Assembly (NCBI RefSeq): GCF_019702925.1
Contig: NZ_AP024713.1
Coordinates: forward strand, 620,001 to 684,000
From: Campylobacter sp. 19-13652
GTDB taxonomy: Bacteria; Campylobacterota; Campylobacteria; Campylobacterales; Campylobacteraceae
DNA: 64,000 nt
Direction: 5' to 3'
A program made the position numbers and the translations under genes. This document shows positions 17,433 through 27,715 of the stretch, in pieces (position 1 is the stretch's first letter; every line of letters starts with the position of its first letter). The notes beneath the pieces are model-generated. The model was given only the letters and a program-made list of their open reading frames with translations, was not told the origin of the DNA and ran no database searches.

Positions 17433-17878
17433 TGAATTTAGCAGATAGACTTGAGTTTGAGGGGCTAAAGGTAGCGTCGGTTAAAAAGCGTGCCTTTGCA
17501 TTTATAATAGATGAGTTTATTATAAGCGTGCTTTTTTATATTATATATTATGACGCATTTTCGGTAGCTAGAGACTTTTTGGATATTAATGCGCTACTTA
17601 CAAATTTAGTCTCGCAGGCGATACTGCTACGCGTGATTTATCAGACATTTTTTACTTGGTACTTTGGTGCGAGTCTTGGTAAAATGGCGGTTAAAATAGA
17701 GGTTATTGATGCAAATGGACTTTATAAACCAACTCTTGTTGCTAGCTTTTTAAGGGCGTGCATTAGGGCGATTAGCGAGATGTGCTTTTATCTTGGATTT
17801 TTGTGGGTGTTTAATAGCCCTGCTAGGCAGGCTTGGGAGGATTTGGTGGCTAAGACGGTGGTAATTGATGTTGGGTAG
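17432..17878 (+). CDS. RDD family membrane protein
   Basis: A 148-residue membrane protein of the RDD family: KRAFAFIIDEFIIS holds the Arg-Asp pattern in helix 1, followed by a second helix, the loop FGASLGKMAVKIEVID typical of the family, and a final helix with RACIRAISEMCFYLG. The ATG overlaps the purD stop (TGATG). RDD proteins have been linked to transport in some bacteria but their general function is unsettled. The gene's last bases overlap the start of lptD. Confidence 0.82.
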   Translation: MNLADRLEFEGLKVASVKKRAFAFIIDEFIISVLFYIIYYDAFSVARDFLDINALLTNLVSQAILLRVIYQTFFTWYFGASLGKMAVKIEVIDANGLYKPTLVASFLRACIRAISEMCFYLGFLWVFNSPARQAWEDLVAKTVVIDVG

Positions 17879-20015
17879 GAAAATATTATCTGCTTGCGCT
17901 TGTGTGGCAATTGCTAGTACTTTATCCGCAGAAACGGCGGAGATAATGGCAAAAAATGTCGTAAAAAATGGCGATATAATAGAGGCTAAAGAGCAGGTTT
18001 TACTGTTTTCCCCTACTTATCTTATTAGTGCTGATATGGCTAAGTATGACCAAAAAAACGGCATAGTCGAGCTTTTTGGTAATGTAAATATGATGCGTTC
18101 AAATACTGACGCTTCTAGGTCTAATTATGCTAGGATAAACTTAAACACCCATGATGTTAGCTTTAAGCGTATTTTTGGAGTAAATAAGCAAAATGAGGTT
18201 TGGTTGCGCTCTGATGAGGCATACTCTGAAAATAAAATTTACTACACCAAAAAAGTTACCGTCTCAAGCTGCAATGTAGCAGATCCAGACTGGTCCATAA
18301 ATGCCAGTAGCGCAGAGCTAAAAGATGACTTCTTGCACCTTTATAATCCAGTTTTTAAAATAGGCGAAGTACCTGTATTTTGGCTTCCTTATTTTGCGTT
18401 TAACACCAATACAAAGCGGCGTACAGGGCTTTTATATCCTGATTTTGGTTATAGTAGAAGTGAGGGGTTTTACTACAGGCAGCCTGTGTATTTTGCTCCA
18501 TCTGATAATTGGGATTGGCAGTTTGATCCGCAAATTAGGACTAAGCGAGGGCAGGGGCTTTATACTACTTTTAGGTTTGTTGACTCGCCTTATTCAAGTG
18601 GTGAGATAAGTGCTGGAGCCTTTCGCGATAGGAAAAATTTTAAAAACACAGACAATGTAAACTCAAAATACCGTACTCACAAAGGCTTTGGAGTAGAGTA
18701 CTCACGTGATAGATTAATCGCTCATCTGCTAAGCCCAAAGGCACAAGAGGGCTTGTGGATAAATGCGACATTTTTAAACGATATAGAGTATTTGAATTTA
18801 AAAAATAGAGGCGATGATTATGATTCTTTGGTGGAGTCTAGGCTAAATTATTTTATGTCAAACTCAAAGCACTATGCTGGAATTTATGCAAAATATTACA
18901 TAGATACGCAAAAAATAGGCTACGGTGTGCAAAATAAAGACACCCTTCAAGAGCTACCTAGCTTACAGTATCATAAATTTACAGACTCGTTTTTGCTTAG
19001 AAATCTCCTATATTCAGTTGATTTAAGCGCTCATAGATATGAAAGAGAGGTGGGCGTTACGGCTACTCAGTATGAGTTTAATGCCCCTATAAGCTTGCAT
19101 TTGCCGCTATTAAATGAGGCTTTTACGCTTTCGCTTTATGAAAATATCTATGCAAGTCAGATAAATTATGGAGATAAGCGCACCAGCAAGGACGACAACA
19201 GCAAAGATAGGCATGCCCAAAGCTTTGAAAACTATCATAGATTTGTGCTTCATACCGATTTGGCTAGGCGATATGAGAGCTTTTTTCATACTTTAAATTT
19301 AGGCTTTGAATATATCCTGCCAGGCGAGTATAAGGGTGGAGATAATAGTGAGTTTATCTATGATGAAAATGGAAGGGAGTATGAGAACTTCCTATCTCAG
19401 GAGAAAAAGCGTGAGGAGGCAAGCTTATTTGCCACGCAGTATTTTTACAGCTCAAGTGGGAGAAAATTCTTAAGACATAGCGTATCTCAGGGATATTTAA
19501 GAAAAGACGGCAAATACTCAAGTCTAAAGCACTCTTTGCATTTTTATCCATTTAGCTGGCTTACGCTGTATAATAAATTTGAATATTCCCAGATAGAACA
19601 TAGGCTAAACTCAATGCAAACAGGCATATCTGCAAGTGCTGAGATGGGAAGTATTGACTTTTGGCACACTATGCGTCGCACAAGCATTACAAATAAAAAT
19701 AGCTCCCAAGCCAAAGAGAGCTACCTAAATGCAGCGGCTAGCATAAATTTACCACATCAATATAGCTTAAATGCCGGCATTCAATACGATAACGAAAGAG
19801 ACTTTACCAAAATGTGGCGCGTTGGCATAGCGCACAGCCGCAAGTGTTGGAATTACTCTTTAGCATACAGATCAGACATAGAGCCGACAACTACAAGCGA
19901 GGGCGTGCGTGCAAGCCGCAAGCAGGGCGTATTTTTCAGTGTGGCGTTTTACCCTATGGGTGGGATACACTACTCATATTCTGTAAGTTCAGATAAAAAC
20001 AGCACCGCCAATTAA
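17868..20015 (+). CDS. lptD: LPS-assembly outer membrane protein LptD
   Basis: A 715-residue precursor with a signal peptide ([16 protein letters not shown]). An OstA/LptA-like beta-jellyroll follows ([22 protein letters not shown] ..., [15 protein letters not shown]), then a long C-terminal beta-barrel with repeated aromatic strands. The conserved LptD region [11 protein letters not shown] and [17 protein letters not shown] are clear. With LptE it inserts lipooligosaccharide into the outer leaflet. The ATG at 17868 is preferred over TTG 17865. It overlaps the RDD gene and precedes pnp by ten bases. Confidence 0.93.
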   Translation: MLGRKILSACACVAIASTLSAETAEIMAKNVVKNGDIIEAKEQVLLFSPTYLISADMAKYDQKNGIVELFGNVNMMRSNTDASRSNYARINLNTHDVSFKRIFGVNKQNEVWLRSDEAYSENKIYYTKKVTVSSCNVADPDWSINASSAELKDDFLHLYNPVFKIGEVPVFWLPYFAFNTNTKRRTGLLYPDFGYSRSEGFYYRQPVYFAPSDNWDWQFDPQIRTKRGQGLYTTFRFVDSPYSSGEISAGAFRDRKNFKNTDNVNSKYRTHKGFGVEYSRDRLIAHLLSPKAQEGLWINATFLNDIEYLNLKNRGDDYDSLVESRLNYFMSNSKHYAGIYAKYYIDTQKIGYGVQNKDTLQELPSLQYHKFTDSFLLRNLLYSVDLSAHRYEREVGVTATQYEFNAPISLHLPLLNEAFTLSLYENIYASQINYGDKRTSKDDNSKDRHAQSFENYHRFVLHTDLARRYESFFHTLNLGFEYILPGEYKGGDNSEFIYDENGREYENFLSQEKKREEASLFATQYFYSSSGRKFLRHSVSQGYLRKDGKYSSLKHSLHFYPFSWLTLYNKFEYSQIEHRLNSMQTGISASAEMGSIDFWHTMRRTSITNKNSSQAKESYLNAAASINLPHQYSLNAGIQYDNERDFTKMWRVGIAHSRKCWNYSLAYRSDIEPTTTSEGVRASRKQGVFFSVAFYPMGGIHYSYSVSSDKNSTAN

Positions 20016-20025
20016 AGGAGAAAAA

Positions 20026-22209
20026 GTGCAATATAGTATAGAAGTAAATAATCAAGTTGAAATTTATGATTTAAATAAAGTAGCAAAGCAAGCAGCTGGT
20101 GCGGTGCTTTTGCGAGTAAAAAATACAGTAGTCCTAGCCACAGTGGCTAGAGAGGATAAGCCTGTGGAGGAGGACTTTTTACCACTTACGGTACAATATC
20201 TTGAAAAGGCGTATGCAGCAGGTAAAATTCCAGGCGGATATGTCAAGCGAGAGACCAAGCCAGGGGAGTTTGAGACGCTTACTTCGCGTATTATAGACCG
20301 TAGTTTACGTCCGCTTTTTCCAAAGGGGTATGCTTATCCTACGCAGATTGTTGTCATGGTGCTTTCAGCCGATCCTGAAGTTGATTTACAGGTTGTTTCC
20401 CTAAATGCTGCAAGTGCTGCACTTTATCTAAGCGACATACCTATAAAAGCCCCAGTTTGTGGCGTGCGCGTGGGTAGGATAGAGGATAAGTGGGTGCTAA
20501 ATCCTACTAATAGCGAGCTTGAGGAAAGCACATTAGACCTTTACGTGGCTGGGGTAAAGGATGAGCTTTTGATGATTGAGATGAGGGCTATTGCTAGTAA
20601 AAAGGACAATACTTCAGCCATTGTGGCGATAGATCCTATAATAGCTGATGCTATGTTTTGCTCGCCTCAGAGTATGAATGAGCTTTGCGAGGATGAGGTC
20701 GTAGAGGCTATTAAATTTGCCTCAGAAGCGATACTGCGAGGTTCTAGGGCTTATGAGGAGGCCTTTGCGCCACATAAAAAACCATCTGCAAATTTTGAGC
20801 TAAAGTCTGAGGTAGAAAATGAGCGTATAGCCTCGTATTTAAGGGAGTTTTATCTAAGTGAGATAAAAGACGCAATAAATCAAATGGCAAAATCAGAGCG
20901 CGCAAGCGAGCTTAACGCCATAGCCAAAAAAGTGGCAAGCGATGAGAGTGCGATAAATGAGGAGTGGAGTGAGGAGGAGATATCCAAGGTACTCTCAAAA
21001 GTAAAAAAAGAGATAGTAAGAGCGCAGATAATAAATGAAGGGCGCAGGGCTGATGGCAGGGCGCTTGATGAGGTTCGTCCTATCTCGATAGAGACAAATT
21101 TATTACCAAATGCCCACGGCAGCTGCCTTTTTACTAGAGGCCAGACGCAAGCCCTAGTCGTAGCTACGCTAGGCACTGACGGCGACGCCCAGCTAAGCGA
21201 TAGTCTTACAAGCAAATCAGCCATTGTTGAAAGATTTATGTTTAATTACAACTTCCCAGGCTTTAGTGTGGGTGAGGCAAGTCCGCTAAAAGCTCCGGGT
21301 AGACGCGAGCTAGGGCATGGAAATCTAGCAAAAAGAGCGCTTGCGCCTAGTATAGATGAGAGCAATCCTTACACCATAAGGTTAGTTAGCGAGATACTGG
21401 AGAGTAATGGCTCAAGCTCTATGGCTAGCGTTTGTGGTGGTGCTTTGGCACTTCGTGCAGCTGGGGTGGAGACTTTAGAGCTTGTGGCTGGCGTGGCTAT
21501 GGGGCTAGTATTTGAGGGCGATAAGCACGCTGTACTAACAGACATAATGGGGCTAGAGGATCACGATGGAGATATGGATTTTAAAGTCGCTGGACCTCGT
21601 GGAGGTATAACTGCGCTTCAGATGGATATAAAGCTGGGTGGAATTAGCCTAGAAGTGCTAAAAGAGGCGCTTGAACAGGCTAGAAAAGGGCGCGAGCATA
21701 TATTAAATTTAATGCAAATTGCGGATAGTGAGATAGCTGTGAATGAAGACGTCCTTCCAAAGCTCGAGCTTTTTAGTGTGGATCCAAGTAAGATAGTTGA
21801 CATCATCGGACAGGCTGGAAAGACGATAAAAGAGATAATCGAACGCTTTGGTGTAAGCGTGGATCTTGACCGTGAAAAGGGCGAGGTAAAGATTTCTGGC
21901 GATGACAGAAAAGGCGTTGACGGAGCAAAAAGCTACATCATAGAGCTAACCTCAAAGGGAGGCGACAGGGGAGCAAAAAGATTTAACGATAAAAGAGAAA
22001 GAGCGCCAAAGCCTATTTTTAACGTCGGAGATGAGATAGATGGTACTGTAAAAAGCGTCGTTGACTTTGGCGCATTTATCGAGATAGCTGCTGGCGTAGA
22101 TGGTTTGCTTCACATTTCAAAGATCCGCTCTCCACTAGCGGTAGGCGATAAGGTGCGTGTAGTAGTAGCAGAACAAAAAGGCAATAAAATATCTTTAAAT
22201 TTAGCGTAA
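20026..22209 (+). CDS. pnp: Polyribonucleotide nucleotidyltransferase (PNPase)
   Basis: A 727-residue 3'-5' phosphorolytic exoribonuclease. Two RNase PH domains (first with [25 protein letters not shown], shown here by motif [12 protein letters not shown]; second with [19 protein letters not shown] and the catalytic [12 protein letters not shown]), then KH ([12 protein letters not shown]) and S1 ([13 protein letters not shown]) RNA-binding domains. Acts in mRNA decay and small-RNA turnover. GTG start at 20026 behind AAAGGAGAAAAA. A few lineages, including this one, have slightly longer PNPase than E. coli. Confidence 0.96.
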   Translation: MQYSIEVNNQVEIYDLNKVAKQAAGAVLLRVKNTVVLATVAREDKPVEEDFLPLTVQYLEKAYAAGKIPGGYVKRETKPGEFETLTSRIIDRSLRPLFPKGYAYPTQIVVMVLSADPEVDLQVVSLNAASAALYLSDIPIKAPVCGVRVGRIEDKWVLNPTNSELEESTLDLYVAGVKDELLMIEMRAIASKKDNTSAIVAIDPIIADAMFCSPQSMNELCEDEVVEAIKFASEAILRGSRAYEEAFAPHKKPSANFELKSEVENERIASYLREFYLSEIKDAINQMAKSERASELNAIAKKVASDESAINEEWSEEEISKVLSKVKKEIVRAQIINEGRRADGRALDEVRPISIETNLLPNAHGSCLFTRGQTQALVVATLGTDGDAQLSDSLTSKSAIVERFMFNYNFPGFSVGEASPLKAPGRRELGHGNLAKRALAPSIDESNPYTIRLVSEILESNGSSSMASVCGGALALRAAGVETLELVAGVAMGLVFEGDKHAVLTDIMGLEDHDGDMDFKVAGPRGGITALQMDIKLGGISLEVLKEALEQARKGREHILNLMQIADSEIAVNEDVLPKLELFSVDPSKIVDIIGQAGKTIKEIIERFGVSVDLDREKGEVKISGDDRKGVDGAKSYIIELTSKGGDRGAKRFNDKRERAPKPIFNVGDEIDGTVKSVVDFGAFIEIAAGVDGLLHISKIRSPLAVGDKVRVVVAEQKGNKISLNLA

Positions 22210-22219
22210 AGGATGCGTT

Positions 22220-23071
22220 GTGAGAAGCAAAAAGCTATTTTTCCCTATCGGTGCTGGCGAGGATTATTATGAGAGATTTTATGGCGCACTGAGCGTTGCT
22301 AGGCATTTTTGCGCACATATGGAGGTGCTTTGTTGCTATCTTGACCCAGGTGAGGCTTATAATATGAAAAGCACCATGCGAGGAAGCGTACTTTATGAGC
22401 AGTTTTTGCGCTCCGCAAATGAGGAGCTTGATAGAGAGCATTCTCGAATTAGGGGACTTTTTGAGCGTGCAGCTAGCGAGCTTGGCGTGGTGGTGTCTGA
22501 TAGTCCTATTGATAATATCGCAAGTGCAAATTTTGTCTTGCGTTCTGGCAATCGTAGCCGTCTAGTCGAGGCAGAGAGCCGATTTTGCGATTTAGTAGTA
22601 GCGGCTGTGCCATTTGATGGCAAGATTACTGGTACTTTTGAAGCTGCTACTATGAAAAGCGGCAAATCAGCCATTGTTATTCCTAGAAATTTAAAGGACT
22701 TTAAGGCGGATAGTATTTTGGTTAGCTGGACTGGTACGACTGCAAGCAGCGCGGCACTTACGGCCTCTGTGCCACTTTTAGAACAGGCTAGTAGAGTACA
22801 CTGCATAACCTCAAAGGCGAGTCTAGGCGATGATGCTAGCATAAATTTGGCTCGCCTTGAGGAGTATTTTGCAATCCACGGCATAGAGGCTAGTTTTGAG
22901 ATTATAGACACTACGGCTATACCTGGCGAGGCTTTGCTAAAGACCGCTAGAGAGGGTGAGTTTGACCTAGTTATAGCTGGCAAACAGGGAGAAAACGGCT
23001 TAAGAGAGATGTTTTTGGGAGGGACAGCTAAGTTTTTCTTAAAAAATACAGAAATTCCAGTCTTTATCTGA
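22220..23071 (+). CDS. Universal stress protein (UspA family), double-domain length
   Basis: A 283-residue soluble protein, about the length of two fused Usp units. The C-terminal unit ends with the characteristic FDLVIAGKQGENGLREMFLGGTAKFFLKNTEIPVFI region, cited here by its GKQGENG and LGGTAKF nucleotide-loop pieces. The N-terminal unit has KKLFFPIGAGEDYYERF and a degenerate loop (SGKSAIVIP). The GTG start follows AAAGGATGC. It is probably a stress or nucleotide-binding protein; nothing defines its partner. Confidence 0.85.
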   Translation: MRSKKLFFPIGAGEDYYERFYGALSVARHFCAHMEVLCCYLDPGEAYNMKSTMRGSVLYEQFLRSANEELDREHSRIRGLFERAASELGVVVSDSPIDNIASANFVLRSGNRSRLVEAESRFCDLVVAAVPFDGKITGTFEAATMKSGKSAIVIPRNLKDFKADSILVSWTGTTASSAALTASVPLLEQASRVHCITSKASLGDDASINLARLEEYFAIHGIEASFEIIDTTAIPGEALLKTAREGEFDLVIAGKQGENGLREMFLGGTAKFFLKNTEIPVFI

Positions 23072-23104
23072 TTTGTCCTTAGGTATTTAAACAGTTTTTG
23101 CTTT

Positions 23105-23141
23105 GGATAAATTTAATTTTTTACTTAACTTAAATTTATCC
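23105..23141 (+). terminator. Terminator-like inverted repeat after the Usp gene
   Basis: GGATAAATTTAA and TTAAATTTATCC form a perfect 12-bp stem with a 13-nt loop, about 35 bases past the stop. It shares its stem sequence with the glyS terminator. A 22-bp perfect palindrome follows at 23148-23169. Confidence 0.5.
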
Positions 23142-23147
23142 TAAATA

Positions 23148-23169
23148 TCCTTTTTAAATTTAAAAAGGA
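23148..23169. repeat. 22-bp perfect palindrome
   Basis: TCCTTTTTAAATTTAAAAAGGA reads identically on both strands; quoted core is CCTTTTTAAATTTAAAAAGG (23149-23168). It could be a binding site or part of a compound terminator with the adjacent stem. Confidence 0.7.
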
Positions 23170-23333
23170 ATTAGAAAGACTTTAGTTCTTAACTCGGCTT
23201 TAAATTTATACAACTAAAATTCCACTAATCCCAAAATATTTATTGTTATCGTCTTTTTAAACAATACTATTGCTTTATAAATTTCAAAGACTTTGTTTTA
23301 AAAAACATTGCTTTTTAGTGACACTAAAGCAAG

Positions 23334-23426
23334 AGCGGTATCCATAATTTGTGCCAGTAGCATAAAGCATTACCGCCCTTGTTGCACAATGTTGGTACGA
23401 TTTTTAGCACTTTGCAGTGACTCAGC
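23334..23426 (-). repeat. Repeat family R2, inverted copy
   Basis: Read on the minus strand, this segment matches the copy at 42570-42650: GCAAAGTGCTAAAAATCGTA against GCAAAGTGCCAAAAAATCGT, then CAACATTG against CGACATTA, then GGCGGTAAT against TGTCGGTAAT and CTACTGGCACAAATTA against CCACTGGCATGAATTA. It is the only R2 copy in this orientation. Confidence 0.6.
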
Positions 23427-23448
23427 GCAAAAATCTGGGGAACGCCCT

Positions 23449-23700
23449 TAAGTCCGGAGGACTTAGGACGACGACTGCTTTTATGCGGCTCGTATCGCTT
23501 TGCGATATACTTCGCTAACGTCCAGTTCCGCTTCGCTTCACCTAGAAACTGCGGCTATGCCTTGTTTTTGCTTTATGCACGCAGGGCAAGCAGTTGCCTT
23601 GCTAAGCCACTTTGTGGCTTGCATACGCTCCTGTGCTTTAAGCGAGTGAGCGAGCATATTTTCAGCTCACTGCGTTTACTTAGACCCAATGGGTTCAAGC
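23449..23700 (+). repeat. Repeat family R1, hairpin-array copy
   Basis: A chain of short hairpins with 3-4 nt loops: TAAGTCC-GGA-GGACTTA (23449-23465), TATCGC-TTT-GCGATA (23493-23507), GGCAA-GCAG-TTGCC (23585-23598), AAGCCAC-TTT-GTGGCTT (23604-23620), ACCCA-A-TGGGT (about 23684-23694). About 180 bases (23481-23660) align to the reverse complement of 59215-59362 with high identity apart from one 21-base gap. Stems are conserved between copies while loops vary. Confidence 0.75.
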
Positions 23701-24404
23701 CGCGAAGTGGAGCAGAAAGCAAAGCTTCTTTAAAACTTGCGGCTACGTCTTGTTTTAAAGAAGCTTCTCGTTTTGCTAAAGAAGCTAACGCTTTGCAAAG
23801 CAATGTGAGCGATGGCTAAGCCACTCATATACGTGGTACTGGCAAATTAAGCTTTTAAGAAAGTAATGCTTTTTTAAAACAGAGCCATTTCAACTATAAC
23901 CCTACGTCACACATATGAGCGGCTTACTAATTGACTAGCTTACGTCTGGTTTTGCTTCGCTTTGATTGTTTTAAAGAAGCTATGATTTACCAAATAAACT
24001 TAGTCTTCACTTTAACACGTAGCAAGTATTGCCCTGATAAGCCATTGTGCGGCTCTCATGCACTCCTTTGCTGTTAGCAAAAGCAGATCTTCTTTAAGCC
24101 GCAGTTTATTTAAAACAAATGAAGTGCAGTTTCTGTGAAAACAAACGAAGTGTAAGTTTTTAAGGTAGTGCATAGTAGTAGTTTTTTAAAAAAACCATAT
24201 TTTACTAAAGAAGCTTTGTTTTAAAAGGTTCTATTTTCTATGCTACTTTATGGTACAAGCTTGCCCAGCATAGACAAATTCTAGAAAAGCTGGACGCACT
24301 GGCATATCGCTACCTAATAAAAACAGCCTTAGATTACTAGGCTTTTCCTAAGAGAGTTTTTACTTAGCTCTGTAAATAGATAAAAAACATGCTTTAGTAG
24401 CAGT

Positions 24405-24475
24405 GACACCAAAAACCACTAGCATAAGTTTGCGCTTAGGCTTAAAATTCATGATTAAAATAACAGTATGTTTTT
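24405..24475 (+). repeat. Repeat family R2, partial copy
   Basis: Contains ACCAAAAACCACTAGCATAA and GGCTTAAAATTCATGATTAA, matching the 3' half of the R2 copies at 42537-42712 and 60187-60305. It lies about 190 bases downstream of the rpsO stop (minus-strand gene). Confidence 0.55.
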
Positions 24476-24637
24476 TTAAATAGTTTAGCAATGTGAGTAT
24501 GGTTGAATGGAATTTGGCATAATTTATAAAGATTGTTTAGTTTTAAGGCGTTTAAAGGGTTGCTTTGGCTTTTTGTGGATTTTTAAGCTCATAAAATCAA
24601 TTTTATGGAGTTTAGATTTTAGTATGTTATATAGTGT

Positions 24638-24662
24638 AAAAGCCCGATCTATTCGGGCTTTT
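24638..24662 (-). terminator. Rho-independent terminator of rpsO
   Basis: AAAAGCCCGA, five-base loop, TCGGGCTTTT: a 10-bp GC-rich stem followed on the minus strand by a run of T, 4 bases past the rpsO stop. Confidence 0.85.
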
Positions 24663-24665
24663 GGA

Positions 24666-24938
24666 TTACTTGTCTCTTATGCCTAATTCAGCTATAATTT
24701 TTGAGTATTTAGCGTAGTCTGTGCTTTTTAGGTATTTTAGTAGTCTTTTTCTGCGTCCGACTAATTTAAGTAGACCTAAACGAGATGAAAAGTCTTTTTT
24801 AAATACTTTTAAATGCTCTGTAAGATCGCTAATGCGGTTGCTTAATAGAGCTATTTGAACCTCTGGTGAACCAGTATCACCCTCTTTACGTGCAAATTTA
24901 GAGATAATCTCCGCTTTTTTCGCCGTATCCAAAGCCAT
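24666..24938 (-). CDS. rpsO: 30S ribosomal protein S15
   Basis: A 90-residue primary 16S rRNA-binding protein of the small subunit. It has the family start [20 protein letters not shown], the central [19 protein letters not shown], and [16 protein letters not shown]. Full length. The ribosome-binding site is a strong AGGAGGTC, and a minus-strand TATACT at 24975-24980 is a likely -10. It is followed at once by a terminator. It lies divergently from the Rrf2-flhA pair, as in C. jejuni. Confidence 0.97.
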   Translation of the reverse strand: MALDTAKKAEIISKFARKEGDTGSPEVQIALLSNRISDLTEHLKVFKKDFSSRLGLLKLVGRRKRLLKYLKSTDYAKYSKIIAELGIRDK

Positions 24939-24974
24939 AATAGACCTCCTGATTGGTAATTAAAATAGAGACGG

Positions 24975-24980
24975 AGTATA
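24975..24980 (-). promoter_or_regulatory. Putative -10 box of rpsO
   Basis: Minus-strand TATACT about 37 bases upstream of the rpsO ATG. Confidence 0.45.
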
Positions 24981-25080
24981 CTGAAAATAAGCTTAAATAT
25001 ATATAAATTTAACCCAAAGTCAAAGCGCTTAAAAACTCTGTCTAGTGAAACAAAAAAGCAGGTTTTAAAAAAAAATTCAA

Positions 25081-25086
25081 TATAAT
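25081..25086 (+). promoter_or_regulatory. -10 box of the Rrf2-flhA operon
   Basis: TATAAT in an AT-rich context. It overlaps an in-frame ATG at 25085, which shows that ATG cannot be the translational start and supports the TTG at 25118. Confidence 0.6.
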
Positions 25087-25117
25087 GATAAGCTTAAATT
25101 TTAAACAAGGATTTATA

Positions 25118-25525
25118 TTGCTTTTTACAAAGGCCAGCGAGTACGCACTTTTATCGCTTATATTAATATCACAAAAGCCCGAGGCTACAGACGCTTTGAG
25201 TATAGCAAATGAGCTTGGTATATCAAAGAGCTTTTTGGCAAAGATACTTCAAAACCTAGCTAGGGCTAAAATACTACACTCATATAAAGGGGCAAATGGT
25301 GGCTTTACGCTTGCCGTAGCACCAGAGGAACTTAGCGTGCTTCGCATAATAGAAAGCGCAGAAAAGCGCCGTGCGAGCGTGTTTGACTGCTCTGCTGATG
25401 CGAGTGCTTGCCCAGGACAAAAGGCACCCATATGTCAAATTTGGCCGATGTTTACTGGCTTTCAGGCGCAGGTTGATGATATGCTAGAGTCTATTAAATT
25501 AAGCGACATCATCAAGGCCTCCTAA
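25118..25525 (+). CDS. Rrf2 family transcriptional regulator
   Basis: A 135-residue winged-helix regulator. It begins LLFTKASEYALLSLILIS, matching the canonical Rrf2 start, with the recognition helix in ISKSFLAKILQNLARAKIL and the wing SYKGANGGFTLA. The three-cysteine region (FDCSADASACPGQKAPIC) could bind an Fe-S cluster, as in IscR and NsrR. TTG 25118 is chosen because CAAGG precedes it and a TATAAT overlaps the upstream ATG. flhA starts one base after its stop, so the regulator may sense redox or NO and affect flagellar export levels; that is inference. Confidence 0.85.
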   Translation: MLFTKASEYALLSLILISQKPEATDALSIANELGISKSFLAKILQNLARAKILHSYKGANGGFTLAVAPEELSVLRIIESAEKRRASVFDCSADASACPGQKAPICQIWPMFTGFQAQVDDMLESIKLSDIIKAS

Positions 25526-25526
25526 C

Positions 25527-27707
25527 TTGGCAAAAAAAGAGACTATACTAACCCTAGTTGCCCCATACATAGCGCCGATACTTAAATTTAAAAGTCTAAG
25601 TATCGTTGGCGTCATAATCGCCATACTAGCCGTTATCATAGTCCCTTTGCCGTCTTTTGTACTGGATTTTTTGCTTTCGGTTTCGATTGCTATTTCAGTG
25701 CTTATTATACTCATTTCCATATATGTCCCACGCCCTACCGACCTTAGTACTTTTCCTACTTTGGTGCTTATTATCACGCTTTTTAGGCTATCTTTAAATA
25801 TCGCCACAACCCGCATGATACTAAGTAAAGGGCATCTTGGCCCAGAAGCCGTAAGCGATATAATCGCTAGCTTTGGCGAGTTTGTCGTGGGCGGAAACTA
25901 CGTCATAGGTATCATTGTTTTTTGTATTTTGGTACTTATAAATTTTATGGTTATTACAAAGGGTAGTACGAGGGTGAGTGAGGTGCAAGCTCGCTTTACA
26001 CTAGATGCGATGCCTGGTAAACAGATGGCGATTGATGCGGATTTAAACGCTGGATTAATCGATGAAGCTACCGCAAAATCACGCCGTCAAGCCATAATCG
26101 CAGAGGCAAATTTTTACGGCGCGATGGACGGTTCGTCTAAATTTATAAAAGGCGATGCTGCAGCTGGCATTATCATCACTATTATAAATATCATCGGTGG
26201 CTTTGCGATAGGGGCTTTTCAGTATGATCTAGACCTTGCTACTTCGGCACAAAATTATACCATTTTAACCATAGGTGACGGACTAGTAAGCCAGATACCG
26301 GGGCTTATTACATCAACTGCTACAGCTATCATCATCACACGTGCTAGCAAGGAGGATTCGGCGAATTTTGCTGATGAGAGCATACATCAGCTTTTGGGGG
26401 ATTATCGCATACTTTTTATAGTGGGTGGGATACTTGCTATGTTTGCTTTGGTGCCTGGACTTCCTACGCTTTCGCTTGGGTTTATAGCACTTATTTTTAT
26501 AGGTATGGCTTTTTTAATGCGCCAAAGCGAGGGTACGCCTATTGTGCCTGGTCTTGCTAAATCCACGCAAGCTGGGGCGGCAAAATCTGGTGCAGGTGGC
26601 GCTTCTAGCGAGGCTGGTGTAAAGCCAGCTAAAAAAAGCGATGAGGAGATAGCTAGAGAGGAAGAGCAAAAGATAAATGATATTTTAAAGCTCGAAATTT
26701 TAGAGCTTGATTTAGGCTATAGTCTGCTTAAAATGGCTGAGACGGATCTTATAGAGCGCATCCGTGCAATACGCAGAAACATAGCCACGACTTTGGGCTT
26801 TTTAATGCCAAAAATTCGTATCCGAGACAATCTCCAGCTCTCTCCAAACGAGTATCAGTTTAAACTAAAGGGCGTGGTAATTGGCAAGGGTGAGGTCTAT
26901 CCTGATAAATTCCTAGCTATGGATGGCGGACTTGTAACAGAGGACATTGAGGGCATACCTACAAAAGAGCCTGCTTTTGGGCTTGATGCGCTTTGGATTG
27001 ATGCCAAAAACAAAGAGGATGCGTTATTAAACGGCTATACCACGGTTGATCCAGCAAGTGTGATAAGTACACATATGAGCGAGCTAATAAAGGCAAATGC
27101 AGCTGAAATCCTCACTCGTCAAGAGACACAAAATCTGCTCGATAAGCTAAAAAATGAGTATCCTGTACTAGTTGAGGACACTCTGCGAATAACTGGCGTC
27201 GCACTCGTGCAAAAGGTGCTTAGGGCACTATTAAAAGACGGCATACCGATAAAGGATATGCTAAGTATCCTTGAGGCGGTTAGTGATACGGCGGAAATTA
27301 GTAAGAATGTCGAATTTATCGTAGAGCATGTTAGGCACGCGCTTGCACGGGTTATTACCTCGCTTTATCTTAATGATAGTGGGCAGCTTGAGTTTTATGT
27401 ATTAGAGCAAAACGCACAGCAAAAGCTAATGGAGGCTCTTAGCCAAAATAAAGACGGCAGTTACAGCCTAGCTATTAGCATAGCGCAGACTACGGCGCTA
27501 GTACAAGCGATAAAAAATGCATATGAAAAGCGTCCAGCTAGTCAGGTACATAATAAAATGGTGCTTTGTGTTGAGCCGGCCATTAGGAAAAATATAGACA
27601 CGCTAACTAGCACTTATGGTATCGATGTTGCTGTTATTAGCGGTGCTGAGATAGCGCCAAATACGCCTTATGAGATAGTAGGCGTCATTGAAATACCAAA
27701 TTTATAA
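25527..27707 (+). CDS. flhA: Flagellar type III export gate protein FlhA
   Basis: A 726-residue export-gate component. About eight N-terminal membrane helices (residues ~20-320) include the FHIPEP-family signature DAMPGKQMAIDADLNAGLID. A Gly/Ala/Ser-rich linker (~345-365) leads to the large cytoplasmic FlhAc domain that docks chaperone-substrate complexes. It nonamerises in the inner membrane. Start is TTG at 25527, one base after the Rrf2 stop. In Campylobacter FlhA activity is also needed for the sigma-54 flagellar regulon. Confidence 0.97.
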   Translation: MAKKETILTLVAPYIAPILKFKSLSIVGVIIAILAVIIVPLPSFVLDFLLSVSIAISVLIILISIYVPRPTDLSTFPTLVLIITLFRLSLNIATTRMILSKGHLGPEAVSDIIASFGEFVVGGNYVIGIIVFCILVLINFMVITKGSTRVSEVQARFTLDAMPGKQMAIDADLNAGLIDEATAKSRRQAIIAEANFYGAMDGSSKFIKGDAAAGIIITIINIIGGFAIGAFQYDLDLATSAQNYTILTIGDGLVSQIPGLITSTATAIIITRASKEDSANFADESIHQLLGDYRILFIVGGILAMFALVPGLPTLSLGFIALIFIGMAFLMRQSEGTPIVPGLAKSTQAGAAKSGAGGASSEAGVKPAKKSDEEIAREEEQKINDILKLEILELDLGYSLLKMAETDLIERIRAIRRNIATTLGFLMPKIRIRDNLQLSPNEYQFKLKGVVIGKGEVYPDKFLAMDGGLVTEDIEGIPTKEPAFGLDALWIDAKNKEDALLNGYTTVDPASVISTHMSELIKANAAEILTRQETQNLLDKLKNEYPVLVEDTLRITGVALVQKVLRALLKDGIPIKDMLSILEAVSDTAEISKNVEFIVEHVRHALARVITSLYLNDSGQLEFYVLEQNAQQKLMEALSQNKDGSYSLAISIAQTTALVQAIKNAYEKRPASQVHNKMVLCVEPAIRKNIDTLTSTYGIDVAVISGAEIAPNTPYEIVGVIEIPNL

Positions 27708-27715
27708 GGAACATA

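Larger units (their letters stand above)
23072..24637. other. Gene-free repeat-rich stretch
   Basis: About 1.6 kb without a credible gene. Two overlapping opposite-strand frames near 23562-23819 merely read through the hairpin repeat. The region holds a palindrome, a terminator, an inverted copy of repeat family R2, the R1 hairpin-array repeat and an R2 copy before rpsO. Between 23700 and 24240 there are many short echoes of R1, such as TTTACTAAAGAAGCTTTG and CTGTGAAAACAAACGAAG. Confidence 0.7.

Noticed and set aside
22393-22983. 196-codon frame antisense to the universal stress gene
   Set aside because: A mirror frame of a well-supported gene with serine-rich, antisense-type composition.
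23562-23819. Overlapping opposite-strand frames of 76-85 codons in the hairpin repeat
   Set aside because: They read through the R1 repeat, have no ribosome-binding site and differ wholly in frame from the other R1 copy; composition is repeat-driven.
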